A stretch of 64,000 nt of DNA from Heterobasidion occidentale (lineage: Eukaryota; Basidiomycota; Agaricomycetes; Russulales; Bondarzewiaceae), in NCBI GenBank assembly GCA_039111635.1, contig JBCAQO010000014.1, positions 1,674,001-1,738,000 of the forward strand. Reading direction: 5' to 3'. The notes beneath the pieces were generated by a model. It searched no databases, had not been told where the DNA came from, and was given only the letters and a program-made list of their open reading frames with translations. The position numbers and the translations under genes were made by a program. This document shows positions 12,601 through 23,793 of this stretch, piece after piece. Position 1 is the first letter of the stretch. The number at the start of each line of letters is the position of its first letter.

Positions 12601-14600
12601 CGTAAGGGAACTTGTAGACTGTGACATGCAAGTGACTGTAGTGATGCACTCTGCTTTGCCTCTGACCACTTCCTTCACAATTTCTGGGCCGCTTCGTCGA
12701 CGAGTTTTCTGCTGCATGACTTCGTCGTCTTCTGCCTTTCTGGTGACACTTCCACATCTCAGCTCCTCATGTGATCTAGAAGAACCCAGAGGGATGTTGG
12801 CCATCGGGGGGATTGCACCTTCGCGTGTTGCAAATCTACTCACATCGAGCCTCACCAGGCTCGATAAGTGAACGAGTTTCCCGTCGACGACAGTCTGAGA
12901 TGATCTAACTCAAGATGCCATGCCGAGGGAGTTTTGGCAGAATGAAGTGGTCGTTGTTGTTATGAAGGCATGTTTTCGGTCGCTCAGCCCGAAGGTACGT
13001 TTCTCTTGTAGATTGCTGTAGATCCTCGTCCTGTTGGGTTGTCACGACAATCATCCCGACTAAATTCGCACTCTCTACATTTCGTAGACATGTACATCGC
13101 ATGATCAACGCCTTGCCTCCTTGGACGATGTCAGAAAGTACCACGCTTTGAACACCTCGCCTCTCGCCTCTCTCGTTGTAGGCAATTACCCCGCTCGGCT
13201 AAATCACTGGCATAGACAGGTCTCCAAATAGCAGATGCAACATATTGTTCGGCTCTGTGAGCAGACCTCCCGCACACTCAATAAATTTGCTTCTTCATAT
13301 GGGTTTAATATCTTCCCTCATCATCACAGACGCACGCACGATTCACTAAGGCGTCTAGATATCGCCCATGTCTAGCGGAGATCCGCACATTCTCTCGATG
13401 CGTCGCAGAGCCTATGGCACTTCTTTATCAATGCTCGCGCGGATCTCTCGCAGGATACTTTACGTCTCCTGCACCAGATTCGGAGGATCCGCAAGAGTGC
13501 GGACCTCTGTGGAAGTGCGATCTGCAGAGCATATTCATACAAGCTTTGAGAAGGACAAGACCAAATCTGCAGAGCGGATTCCGATTCCCATCCACATCCC
13601 ATCCCAGGGGCACAAGTGCAGGTACAAATTCTTGAAATAAAATGGCACGCACTACCTTGTTCAGCCCCGCGATCCTCCCGCACGCCGTGTCTGCCTGCAT
13701 ACGCCATCGCTAATACCGCGCGGTGTTCCTCAAGACTTCCGCGGCTCGCCTTGGTACTTCGCTACCTCCATGTCCTCGTTCGGCCTAGGAGAGAATATAA
13801 GTATTGCAGAGGATTGGCATGAGGATGAGTACAGAGGATCAGATGTCATCGAAAATGCCGAAACCTCATTCTAGCAGCGCAGAACGCGTTTCCCCTCTTG
13901 GATCGCCGTGTTTCAGACATTCCGACTTCCATTTTCTGTTGGATATCGCTAGGCGCTCACTTCTTTGCAGTGTGTGCTCTTATTCAGGTTTAGCAGTCGT
14001 GCACTCTGGGCCCCCGCACAGCTCGAGTGAGCACACATACTCTTTGCGCATCGCCTCGCAGCGAGTATTCCCTTAATCAACAAATCTCGTGCTTATATGT
14101 TGTGAACTCAGCATTCATATCAATCATCATTCATGATCCGCTGTTTGACAGTCATCCTTGTGCCCATCTTCTCATATCTCCTCCTGGCACAATGGGCGTG
14201 TACATCGAACTTGTTTTGTTCCAGGCGGAGAAATGAGATGGGATGCCTTCGAATAGAAGATGTCGCGATGCCTTCAGTACAGTGTGTCAAAGCGATATGC
14301 GAATCTATCCTGGGCGAGTATAGGTGCGTGCAATGCGATGTCAGAAATCATCATGTGTCTGGTGTTCTGCGCGTTTGGGTGTTAGTGCGCATAGTGACCT
14401 CACGATTAGATATGATTGGTTGGAACTTGCGAGGGGAAATCGTGTATGGTCGCCCGTCAATCCCTTTTTGGAAAGACGGCTCTTCCTTCCGTCTCGCCCA
14501 TTCGAGAGGATTAGGTGAAACCTCCACACGAAAAATAACCTGACACAAGATCGGACTGGCCAAGGATAGGGCTTGAAGTGGGTACCATTCAAAACGTCAC
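9700..14600. other. Large intergenic gap between the two carbonic anhydrases
   Basis: About 4.9 kb lies between the divergent carbonic anhydrase promoters. Several open frames of 100-250 codons occur on both strands, for example 11139-11903 on the plus strand. None shows a family motif, a plausible splice structure or a convincing start. I see no rRNA or tRNA and no clear transposon ends. It may hold regulatory DNA or a diverged gene I cannot recognise. Confidence 0.4.
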
Positions 14601-14608
14601 CCCACTCA

Positions 14609-14618
14609 AACATATATA
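14609..14618 (+). promoter_or_regulatory. TATA element of carbonic anhydrase copy 2
   Basis: CATATATAAG lies about 65-70 bases before the ATG at 14682. It is the same 10-mer, at a similar distance, as in front of copy 1. Confidence 0.65.
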
Positions 14619-14681
14619 AGAGGTCGTGTCATTCTCATCCGTTCCTCCAGAACACGCACTTACCTTTCAGCAGTAGCTTTC

Positions 14682-15547
14682 ATGTCAATGGCTAGTGAAT
14701 CGCTGAGCCCCGTCATCGCCAAATTCTTTACGGCCAGCTCCCATGGGGCCGACGCCGTCAGCGACGCTGAGCTTCGGTCCTTCCAAGCCTCTGCGCAGGG
14801 CCAGACTCCCCATGTACGCCTCTGCCATGCCATTTATGTTATTCAAAATATTCGGTTGATATTTTCGTGACGATGGACGCAGCTGCTCTTTGTCGGCTGT
14901 TCCGACTCACGAGTCCCAGAGTCCACCGTCTTCTTCTCCGAACCGGGCGATATTTTCGTCCACCGCAATATCGCTAAGTACGCGTTGCACTCTCGCCTCA
15001 GTATCCATCATCCTGACTTAACTCTGGTACGCTCTTTCTTGTCGCCCCAGCCAATTCCACACAGATGACGACAACGCGCTCTCTGTCCTGACCTATGGCT
15101 TGCAAGCTCTCCAAATCCCAAACGGTGCATTCCCTCGTTATCCCCCCAAATCACTCACCCTCAACCAACATCCCTTCAGTTATCGTCCTCGGCCATACTG
15201 ACTGCGGCGGCGCAAAATTCGCCTACGAAGCTGCGAACGCGGACCCCGTGCCTCCCACAACGCCGATTGAGCGCTGGCTCGCGCCCCTCACTGCGCTCGC
15301 TGGCACTCTCCCTGGCGCTGTCCCCAGACCTCCTCCGGGCACCCCCGAGTACGAACGCGAGCTCAGGCTGGTCATCGACGAGAACGTCAAGGCGCAGGTC
15401 GGCGATGTCGTGGAGATCGTCCGCGCGTTGGGCCTGCCCACAACCGTCTGCATTCAGGGTGGGGTGTATGAGATTGAGACGGGCGAGTTGATCTGCGTCG
15501 GCGAGCAGATCGTTGTTATCGGTACTGAGGCTGAGACGGCCGTGTGA
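14682..15547 (+). CDS. Beta-class carbonic anhydrase (copy 2)
   Basis: Second zinc-dependent beta-carbonic anhydrase. Exons 14682-14813, 14883-14977, 15051-15124 and 15180-15547 give 222 residues, exactly the length of copy 1. The second and third exons (95 and 74 bases) match copy 1 to the base, so the two are paralogs from one duplication. Zinc-site motifs: GCSDSRVPES and VIVLGHTDCGGAKF. The C-terminal blocks [13 protein letters not shown] and VIDENVKAQVGDVVEIVRAL are conserved. Differences from copy 1 include FFSEPGDIF in place of TASKPGDIF and Asp for His inside the HTxCGG loop. No targeting peptide is obvious. A second ATG lies two codons downstream of the chosen start. The role is inferred to be CO2/bicarbonate supply, perhaps under a different condition from copy 1. 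Confidence 0.94.
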
Positions 15548-16490
15548 GTAAGTGGATGACGATGATGATGATGATTGTACAAGTGCTGTCCCTGTTTTAT
15601 CTGTTGCACTCTGATCGTGGATGGCTCGATGTAGATATGGATATGGATTTGTGGTCGCCTCCGCTCTTAGATCTCATAGGAAGCGCCCTTTCGTTCCCAG
15701 CATCTTCACGACACAATGCTTGGACGCGGACCTGCATCCAGTTGATCTCGCTCCTACCCTATTCAATGATTTGAACCATACCATTGTTTCCTATTGAGTC
15801 ATCTGGAGTGTCGAAGAACAAATAATTACTATCATTAGCGTTGGCTTCAGGTGCGACACCGATTTCTCTGGAACGGGATCTAGCAGCTCACTGCCTACGT
15901 TGATATTATCATCACTCACAGGTGCGTGGTGATGAATCTAGAGTCCACAACAACTCCCAGCTCAGGACATTCCTCGTAGGTAGGTTGGATCACTGTCATG
16001 AATGTCACCTTGAACGAGCTGGAAGGGATCCAGTCTGTGATGAAGATGTCCTGCGGAGAGCGCCGGGCTATCATGTTACACATGGATAAGATGGATTTGG
16101 TTATGGTGAGGTGAGGATGAGCAACTGCCAGGCTAGGCACAGAGACAGAAAGGAAACCCAGCCCACGTGCTTGCGTCGTGTCGCGTTTTTTCCTCACTCC
16201 CGCCTAATCTCTCAACGTTAACGTCTCTCAGCCTCTAGCGTGGTATCTAGATATCTACATCCGGCGTCCACAAGTGATATAATCGCCCAAAGCGTGAATC
16301 GTATATCTCGCCAGTCCTCTCGATCAAGCCCGTGTTGGTCTCCGTTTTGCTCCTTCACTCGGCCATGTCCTTTCGACAGATCATAGACAACCCTTCTGGT
16401 AAGCGGAACTTGCAGTATTATATCCACGTCAGTTGGACGCGTCAAGCCGCCCTTTCCACGCTCGCGCAGGCTGCGCAGCGCTTCACGCGG
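15548..16490. other. Intergenic
   Basis: Contains a short (GAT/ATG)n run at about 15556-15577, just after the carbonic anhydrase stop. No gene is recognised in the remaining 900 bases. Confidence 0.5.
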
Positions 16491-16498
16491 TATTTAAA
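16490..16498 (+). promoter_or_regulatory. TATA-like element of DXO-like copy A
   Basis: GTATTTAAAG lies about 50 bases before the ATG at 16544. TATA-like motifs stand at a similar distance before the other two paralogs (29127 and 25240). Confidence 0.5.
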
Positions 16499-16543
16499 GA
16501 GCTTGAGAGGCAAGTCTGTCCTCGACGCTCTTCCCGCGATCTT

Positions 16544-17945
16544 ATGCCTGTTCCTTCCTTCACGCACACCGCTGAGAAATCACTTATTTCTTCTGTCACC
16601 AACAATACCAAGCGCGTGACAAAGAATCATGATGCTCACAACTTCGCGCAGAGGAAACCGATGCCATTGGGATATCGCACGCTGCTCGATGGGCTGCACG
16701 CCACGCCTATCTGTGAGATAGTGATCCCGGAAATGGCTGGAGACGGGGGTTCCCCGGATGTTCAGATCAAGGATCCGAAGTACCTCAGTTCCTATGACTG
16801 GACTGATGCAGAATTACCCACAATCATCGTACCGGGTACGCTGCCCCCGTCGCTTGCTTGAATAGGGAATAATTGGGAATAATCTACATATCTCTGTTTG
16901 ATCAGGAATGCCTTGCCCGTGGACAGGCCTGGAAACACCCTTCCAGCTTGCACCTGATTCTTTGCCGGCGCGGCCTCACGGAACATATCGCCCCAACTTC
17001 ACGGCGTTGCCTGCGCTTTTGAGCGCCGTTGACGCAATGGGAATACATGTAGACTGGCCGGACGTCGACGTCATCGCAAACCGCGGCAGCCTGACAAGAT
17101 TGGCAGACTGCACGGACGACTGCCCTGTGCTCGACAAGGAGTTCCGTTTGGACGTCCAGCTCGTCGGGGAGAAGACGCTCTCCTTGCACCGATGGACGAG
17201 CGTGGGGAGCATGGGATATGGGTTTGCGTTCGAGGCGGCGACGACGCGTCGAGTGACCCACGCCTCGCTGCTGGCAACGAGCCACCATCGCGTGATCCAA
17301 TATGTGCGCAAGTCTCCTCCATATACGTGTCGCCCTCCTAGAATGAAAGCATGTCATTAGAAACTCGGTGGGCTCAGCGTCATCGTACAATCCGAAGTAG
17401 ACGCATGCCTTTTGGAATCGAATGCTGTATTCCATGGTGACATAGAGGTGGTTGAGGAGACTGCCACTGGCTTGACAAGCCATTCAACTACATTTCCCGT
17501 CGCACCGACGCTCGAGAAAGTCTTCGTGGGTAGAAAGCGCAAGCATCTGTGCGTCGTATCCAAGATCGGCCCCGTGATCCCTCAAAACTCCCTCGTGGAG
17601 CTGAAGACAGCCAGGTTGGGTCTGGGCAACATATTACGCCAAGCCTTTCTCCAGCTCTATCTGTCTCAGACCCCGCATCTCTTCGTTGGCATCCACCTCC
17701 ACGGGCTGTTCGGAAAGATCGAGCGCATAGCATCTCAGGACATGGTCACCGAGCGCAAAAAGGCCACACGCAGCCTGCAGAGGCTCGTCCTCGTTCTTCA
17801 CGCTGTGCGTCAGCTAGCGATCGAGCGGCCCATGAGTCCCCTGAGTCTCGTGTTCCAGGATCGGCGGTTATGCGTGTACGAGCGAAGGTCAAGAGAGGGT
17901 GATTTACACGAAGAGATGGCGAGGCGGTTCTTTGCTTGGGACTAG
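16544..17945 (+). CDS. RAI1/DXO-like decapping nuclease family protein, copy A (all motifs present)
   Basis: Exons 16544-16835, 16906-17303 and 17361-17945 give 424 residues. The fold is recognised from a series of motifs matching, from memory, those of the RAI1/DXO family, which removes faulty 5' caps and degrades the RNA. The motif I arginine lies in DVDVIANRGSLTRL (about residue 157). The G-h-x-h-E motif is GFAFE (about 207). The E-h-D motif is EVD (about 242-244). The E-h-K motif is ELK (about 310-312), followed by the block LQLYLSQTPHLF. The N-terminus has LSSYDWTDAELPTIIVPG. In databases such Agaricomycete proteins are often labelled geranylgeranyl pyrophosphate synthetase, but no DDxxD prenyltransferase motif is present. 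Intron positions are shared with copies B and C. Only this copy keeps every catalytic motif. Nuclease activity is inferred. Confidence 0.7.
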
Positions 17946-18477
17946 TCCTGAACACTAGAGCCCGATAATGCAGAGTGCAGGGCGGCTTATGACAGTGCTC
18001 CTAAGTAGTGCTAAACAAATGCCTCGCTATATATTGAGATCAGTTGATACCTCTAGATACGTTTTTGACTTTACCGCTGGCTATAAATTTTGCGGGGTGA
18101 GAAGTTCCCATTGTAACCTTATGGAGGAGTCCTCTGCAAGTATATGGGATCCCGGGAAACAGACCTGAAAGGTAAGTCTGAAGAGGGCGTATCCATACTC
18201 ATTCCGTTGCAGTACACGACAGCAAGTTCGATCGACCTGAAGAGATATAGCCTTGTAAACCAAAAATAATAACGATTACAGTCGACGCGGATACCGAAGT
18301 TCCGAAGATGCAACCAGTCATCAGAATAGTGCAGAATCAACGAGCGAAGGAGACCCACACCCATAGCATATTAAAACGCTCAGCACCTCATACGAATAAG
18401 TGTGACAAGCTAGACCTTCATGCTGATACGCACTATGCAAACGTATTGTGACTACATCGTCCAAGCCACAGAACCAA
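17946..18477. other. Intergenic between convergent genes
   Basis: About 530 bases between the stop of DXO-like copy A and the stop of the membrane protein on the other strand. I see nothing beyond presumed 3' untranslated sequence. Confidence 0.5.
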
Positions 18478-20231
18478 TCACGAGAAATGAGGCCAATAAG
18501 TTGACCACTGTGGCAGCTGGTATGCACCAGGTGGAAGATAGAGGAGCTGCCTAAAGCTCTCGACGACCAAAAACACACTGGAGGTAATGGTGATAACCAT
18601 TAAAAAGCTAAGCGGTATCACTCCAGCGGCCCAGCGGGCTGCCGGGTGCTTTGCAGTGTAGTTGGCTATGGCCATTCCCATGAGGCGGAGTGCGAGGAAG
18701 AGAGTGCCCGATGCAGTAGCGGCAATGGTCGCGGCACGCCACAGCCATTGTTCCAGTGGAGTAGGGAATGTAGCGTTCCATGCTGATAGATGTGGGAACC
18801 CATAGATGAGTGTCAACACTGGAGTCGCGATGGGCCCGTGACGGAGGTTATCGAAAGGATAGGAGGGGTCGCCGCCGCGATGCTTAAGCGATGCGGATAG
18901 TGCGGAGCTGGGAGCTACGAGAGTATCGCTGTGCAATAAATGATTAGAGTCGTAGACTCCGCCGTAATACCGCTTCGCAGCTGCAGAGGCCAGGATCCAT
19001 CGCATAATGTCGCGGTGATATAATATGATACTGTCACTATTACCCCGCTGGCGTCGGTACCATGGTTGGCGCCCAAAGACTATAACCAATATGGTTCTAT
19101 CCAGCCATCTCCAAACCTTGTTCTTGGACATAGTGATAGGAACGGGTGAGAAGTCGGTGCCAGATAAGACCTGACCCGGTCGAATTGTGACTTGGGTTGC
19201 CTTGGGATGTACAATGATAATATCCTCCGGAGAGACGGTCGATGGATCACGGATGCGGATGGATGACAACTCGGCGGGACGCCAAAGCATAAGAAATCCT
19301 CCCACTAGATACTGCCTATTCGTGCTGGACATGCTCATCCACGCGCATGCTTGCCTAGCGTGCTCTCCACGGATGAGTGTGGGCCTGTCTATGTTCAGAG
19401 GCTTCTTCCACCAACAGAAATACGCGAGGAGAGTGCATAGCGCATGTGATACAGTGGATACTTCCAAAAGCGTGATGGGTAAGCTCTGGCCACGGCGCGA
19501 AAGGCAATTTGTGCAGAACCATAGTACCTGGAAGACCAAGATAATCTTTGCCAGGCTATTCGCTTTGCTCTTTTCCACTATGTCTTCCTCCGCTTGATCT
19601 GGAATCAGGTCAGGATCGTGCTCCATCAAGAACTGAATACCCTCTGCCGTCAGCACAGCACGACCTCCAGTGTACGAGTCAGGAAGGAAGGAGTGACTAT
19701 CAGCCTTGCCGATGTCGAGAACATAGCCACCCATTGAAGCGTAGAAGCCATGGACCATAGTCCAAGGGTGCTTGCGAGTTGGAGGGGATCCTACCTGGTA
19801 TCATACAGAAACACGTTCAGTCGTTGACGCATCGATGAAGCAGTAGCCCTTACCTTACTATGAGGGTCATCATGTCTGAATACTCTCTTCATCATCTGCC
19901 GATACCATGCATCTGGAGGAGGCGGAGGTTTGAGGTGTTTGTATGCCTCCTCCAGCAGCTCCGCCGCAATTGATCTTTGTCGATAAGCAACAAATAAAAG
20001 CGTTTCTGGCGCCGCCAACCCTATCATGAACCATCCGATTTTGGTCAACGCGGAACGCGTCCAGCTCTTGCGGACGGGGGCATCAACATGAACCGCACTC
20101 CAGAGACAGAGGAAAAGGGTGGAAAGGCAAGTAGACAGGATGTTAAAGGTGCCTCGAAAGGTGGGGTTGGGTCGCCATGTGACATCTGTTTGAACAATAG
20201 ATGCATCCATGAGCGGTATGTACTGCCACAT
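18478..20231 (-). CDS. Fungal multi-pass membrane protein of unknown function
   Basis: Two exons, 19854-20231 and 18478-19770, give 556 residues. I recognise a widespread uncharacterised fungal family from NPTFRGTFNILSTCLSTLFL near the start, then MVHGFYASMGGYVLDIG, VLTAEGIQFLMEHDP and FCWWKKPLNIDRP in the second exon. Hydrophobic segments near the N-terminus, in the middle and at the C-terminus (IPLSFLMVITITSSVFLVVE) suggest four to six membrane passes. An open frame continues upstream to 20318 but begins with GTG. The ATG at 20231 gives MWQYIPLMDASIVQTD and is preferred; the next in-frame ATG is seven codons later. The single intron is phase 0. No function can be assigned. Its place between DXO-like copy A and ferroportin may be coincidence. 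Confidence 0.8.
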
Positions 20232-21393
20232 TGTAAGGAGATGGGAGGGGCGGTTGTTTTGTGGGGGTATGCAGTAGTCGAACCGAGGCTGATAAGTACT
20301 CAGGTGTGAGGCAGACACCTAAAAATACCCATTGCGACCCTGTGGAAGTGCTGACATGAGTTTCAACTATGTGTTTAATATGTAGGCTCGGAATTTCGAC
20401 GGAATTGGCTGGACTGATGTGCGTGGCGAAAAGTCCGATCCTTATCGCGCGAATGCAACCCGCTAACATCGACCTACATTGACTGTGATGATGAGTACTT
20501 CGAGATGGGTATCCGCAAATGAAGGTTAAGATATTGCAACTAGGCTACCATGCAGTCGCTGCTCACGCTTCTTTGTAATGTCTGGGCAAAGAAGGCCTGG
20601 GTGGAAGGTCCATATGTGATTACTTAGAAACCGAGCTAAAATCAGCGTTTGTTCAGTCAAGAGACTAGATCAGCTCACCTAGTGATTATGTACGTGTTCC
20701 CCGAAAGTGAAGGGGCACCCCCTCGCGAGGTATGATGCATGGAACCGCTATGAATGTAGTTCAACTGTGAAGGTGTCGATCGTTCCGGATTGTTTTCGCA
20801 GGATGCCTGTGGCATAGTTATTCGAACTCACGATGATTGACAGGCCCCACGTCTGTGCCGCCCCCGCACAGCCGCCTAGCCTATGGGGTGGCAAGTTCTT
20901 GTCACAGAAATCGTGTCTATCTGAGTTGTCCGAGTCGCGCGGAACACTTAAGTCTGAAGGAAAGTGGGCAAGAGTCTGTGATGATTGAGAGACAGCACAT
21001 TTGAGGCGAGAGGATCTGCAGATGACCTCCAACATATCTCACGCGCGCACTCTTGTGATACAGGAGTTATCATGGATTGATGCACGAAGTGCCCATGCCC
21101 ACTACATTCGGCTCCCATGCCTCACGCCCTTCCACTCCGAAGCTGCTGGTGAGTCAGGTACTTCGTCGACTGAGCAGGCAGTGCCTTATCAGCTCCTCAT
21201 CGGCATCATGTTTTCGCAGTCCTGACTCCGTCTCCGAAACCCAGAGTCCCGATGCTCTGTGGGCCTATGCAAGCGAAAAAAAGTGAAGAGTCAAGTCATA
21301 TTGAGGACCACTTCAACCTCAAAACAGATAAGTAGAAGTTCTAGAAGTGACTGTATATCAGTGCTCACCGAAGGGTGAGTTATATGAAACGCA
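20232..21393. other. Intergenic
   Basis: About 1.16 kb between the membrane protein promoter and the ferroportin stop. Only short open frames without motifs are seen. Confidence 0.45.
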
Positions 21394-23518
21394 TTAGTCT
21401 GATTTTCGCAATACACGACAGAGTGACTGATCGAAATGAAAAACATGGCCACGCAATGGCCTCGCGTACCCGACCACGTACACGATCGCAGCCATGAACA
21501 CAGAGACTAAGGATGCCTGTAAGGCAGGAAAGTTACACGTATCATCAATTGGCACGGCGCCAGTGAACGAAGGAAAAACATACAACCGCAGCGTATTTGA
21601 ACTGTTCAGGCTTATTCCAGCCGAGCGTTAGACCGTAATGGGCGAGGTCGAAGACGTTTTGCAGCGAGAATTGTAAAGCAGTAAGCGTGTTTTGGCGGGG
21701 ATGGTGTGCAAGGGATTTTTGGAGTTGCGTGAGTTGCACAAGATCAAAAGACCACAGCCCGATACGCGACAGCGCCATGCCTGAGTTTAGAGTATACTTT
21801 AAATATATATCGGCTTCGCGAATGTATAGATGAGACAAACAGACCGCCGAACAGCATGGCAGAGTTCCATGCAAGCCTATGCCGCCCTGTTGCCCCAAGG
21901 AAAAAACTGAGCACCACGGGGATAAGCGAAATGAATTCAGACCTGCAAGAAGGTCTAGTGAGAAGCCGATGGGAAAGAAATCATAGAATGTGCATACCAG
22001 AGGGACCAAGACCCTGCGCGCACGAGACTAATAGCATGAGCGTTAACATCGTGAGGATTTCGAATGAAATTGTAGGATGTAAGCTTTACCCCATATAGCG
22101 CTCCATCCACGGCATGGCGAACGTGCCCACGAGCCCTGTTCAGAAAGCCCTGGTGTTTAATGCAGATCCCTAGAGTTTCGAAGAACATTTACCGGTTACG
22201 ACGCAGATGCCCCTCATACCAGCAATGAATGGGTCCGAAAAATCGGTCTCGCTTTTGAGGTATACCAGTAACGTGGAGTCGAAAGAAAGTACTGTAAGGT
22301 ATAACAGCGATATCGCAATCGAAGCTTTGAGTACATGTATTAGCTCGGCCGCCGCTACAAGGTTGACAAGCCTACTGATGAATATCGGATGCCTAGTAAA
22401 TTCCTTCCAATCCTTTAGCTGTTGTAAAACCCAGTCAACAGACGAGGTGAAGAAAAGAATTCGGCGCGAGCGAGCGTGATCAGGTCCATCTATTCTTGCA
22501 CAAGCGGGTCGTGGCCGACTAAGTGCAGGGAACCGCTCGTAGACTACCTTGGCGAAGAGGAATTCAAACGGCATAGAAAGTAGCCCAAATCCAAGGAGGA
22601 TGACCACCGAAGTCTTGTATTTCACCGTTGCGGTCAGTAAACTGACGAACAGTGGAGCGGTGAGCTTGCAGATGAGGTCGATACGCCGCAATGCTGTATT
22701 GAGGCGAACAAGCGCGTGGTCATCGTCTCCAGCAACAGTCATGACCCAGTCGCGCTCTATGCAGACGTTCATGCCTACGGTGGCTACTTTCAATACGCAT
22801 CCGAAAATGACTATGGGACCAAAAAGGGGCCAGAAAAATTGATCCGCGTTCGTCGTTGATTGTCGAAGGAAGAGGATTAGGAAGAGGACGTAGCAGATGG
22901 ACGCGGACATTTTTTGAGTGACAATCGAAGCGCGGATGGCCGGAAGACGAGCGTTTGTGTCAATCAGTGATCCAACCGCTCTAAGCAAAGCGGCATCAAC
23001 ATCCCACAATATCAAGAACAATACTTTTAAATGTATACCCGGACAGGAAAATTCCAGCGCTCGTTACTATAAAGCCGTAGATTGAAGTAGGCAGGAGAGT
23101 GTTGGTAAACAGTTCAATCCTGAGATGCCTAGTCAATTTCGACGATATTTGGGTGAATCCTGCATGCTAAGCTATCTTACAAATACAAAGGGAACGCGAA
23201 CTCTGCCGTGCGATCTCCCCAAGTACTGCAAAAATACTGTGAGCTTGGAAGAACAGTGCTGTCGTTGGGTTTTGAGACCAACCTTGATAGATGCTGTAAA
23301 GCAAGTAGCCAGAACCCTACGCCATCAAGAGAGTTCGAAGCTAAATAGTTGACATCTTGCTCTTGAGGTTCCGAAACGTTCTCTAAAAGCACTCTCGGAG
23401 TGAGAGAACAGTGAGTGAACGATCGCAAGGGAGACACACCACCATTCCTGATGCTGTTCGTGCTGCTCAGCGTTCCCAGCTGAAGTGCTTGATCATGGTT
23501 TCGATTTTCGCTCTGCAT
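21394..23518 (-). CDS. Ferroportin-like iron exporter (SLC40 family)
   Basis: Ferroportins move Fe2+ out of the cytosol across the plasma or an internal membrane. Nine exons on the minus strand: 23283-23518, 23181-23225, 23039-23119, 22193-22980, 22090-22135, 21998-22027, 21845-21942, 21587-21780 and 21394-21516. They give 546 residues. Family signatures: LQHLSSTWGDRTAEFAFPLY across the first intron, NTLLPTSIYGF, IDTNARLPAIRASIVTQK, ERDWVMTV, LRRIDLICKLTAPLFVSLL, MALSRIGLWSFDLVQLTQLQ, and a C-terminal stretch ending in YVVGYARPLRGHVFHF. About 10-12 hydrophobic segments are visible. Exon 6 is only 30 bases. All junctions are GT-AG and no frame break is seen. The start at 23518 gives a 72-residue hydrophilic tail before the first motif. 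Family assignment is strong; the membrane it sits in is unknown. Confidence 0.88.
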
Positions 23519-23793
23519 CTGAGATTTATTGACACTCAGTGTAGGTCGTGAGTGGCATGAAACGTGAGTCTGGTGAGACGATGAGACGATGACTGACGAT
23601 GACGCCTGATGCAGGGCCGGCTACTTGCGGCATGTCGGAGGTTGAACCCTGCCATTCTCAATGCGGTCAGCGTATTCGCCGTGAGTTGAGCGCTCAACTT
23701 CGGAACTCCAATGTCGTGCACGGAAAATCACGATCTACGCAAAGTTGGCTATATATTTCAGTAGAAACGTTTCCCATGGCACTTGATATCCCT

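Noticed and set aside
20232..20318. N-terminal extension of the membrane protein
   Set aside because: The extended frame opens with GTG; the ATG at 20231 gives a normal family start.
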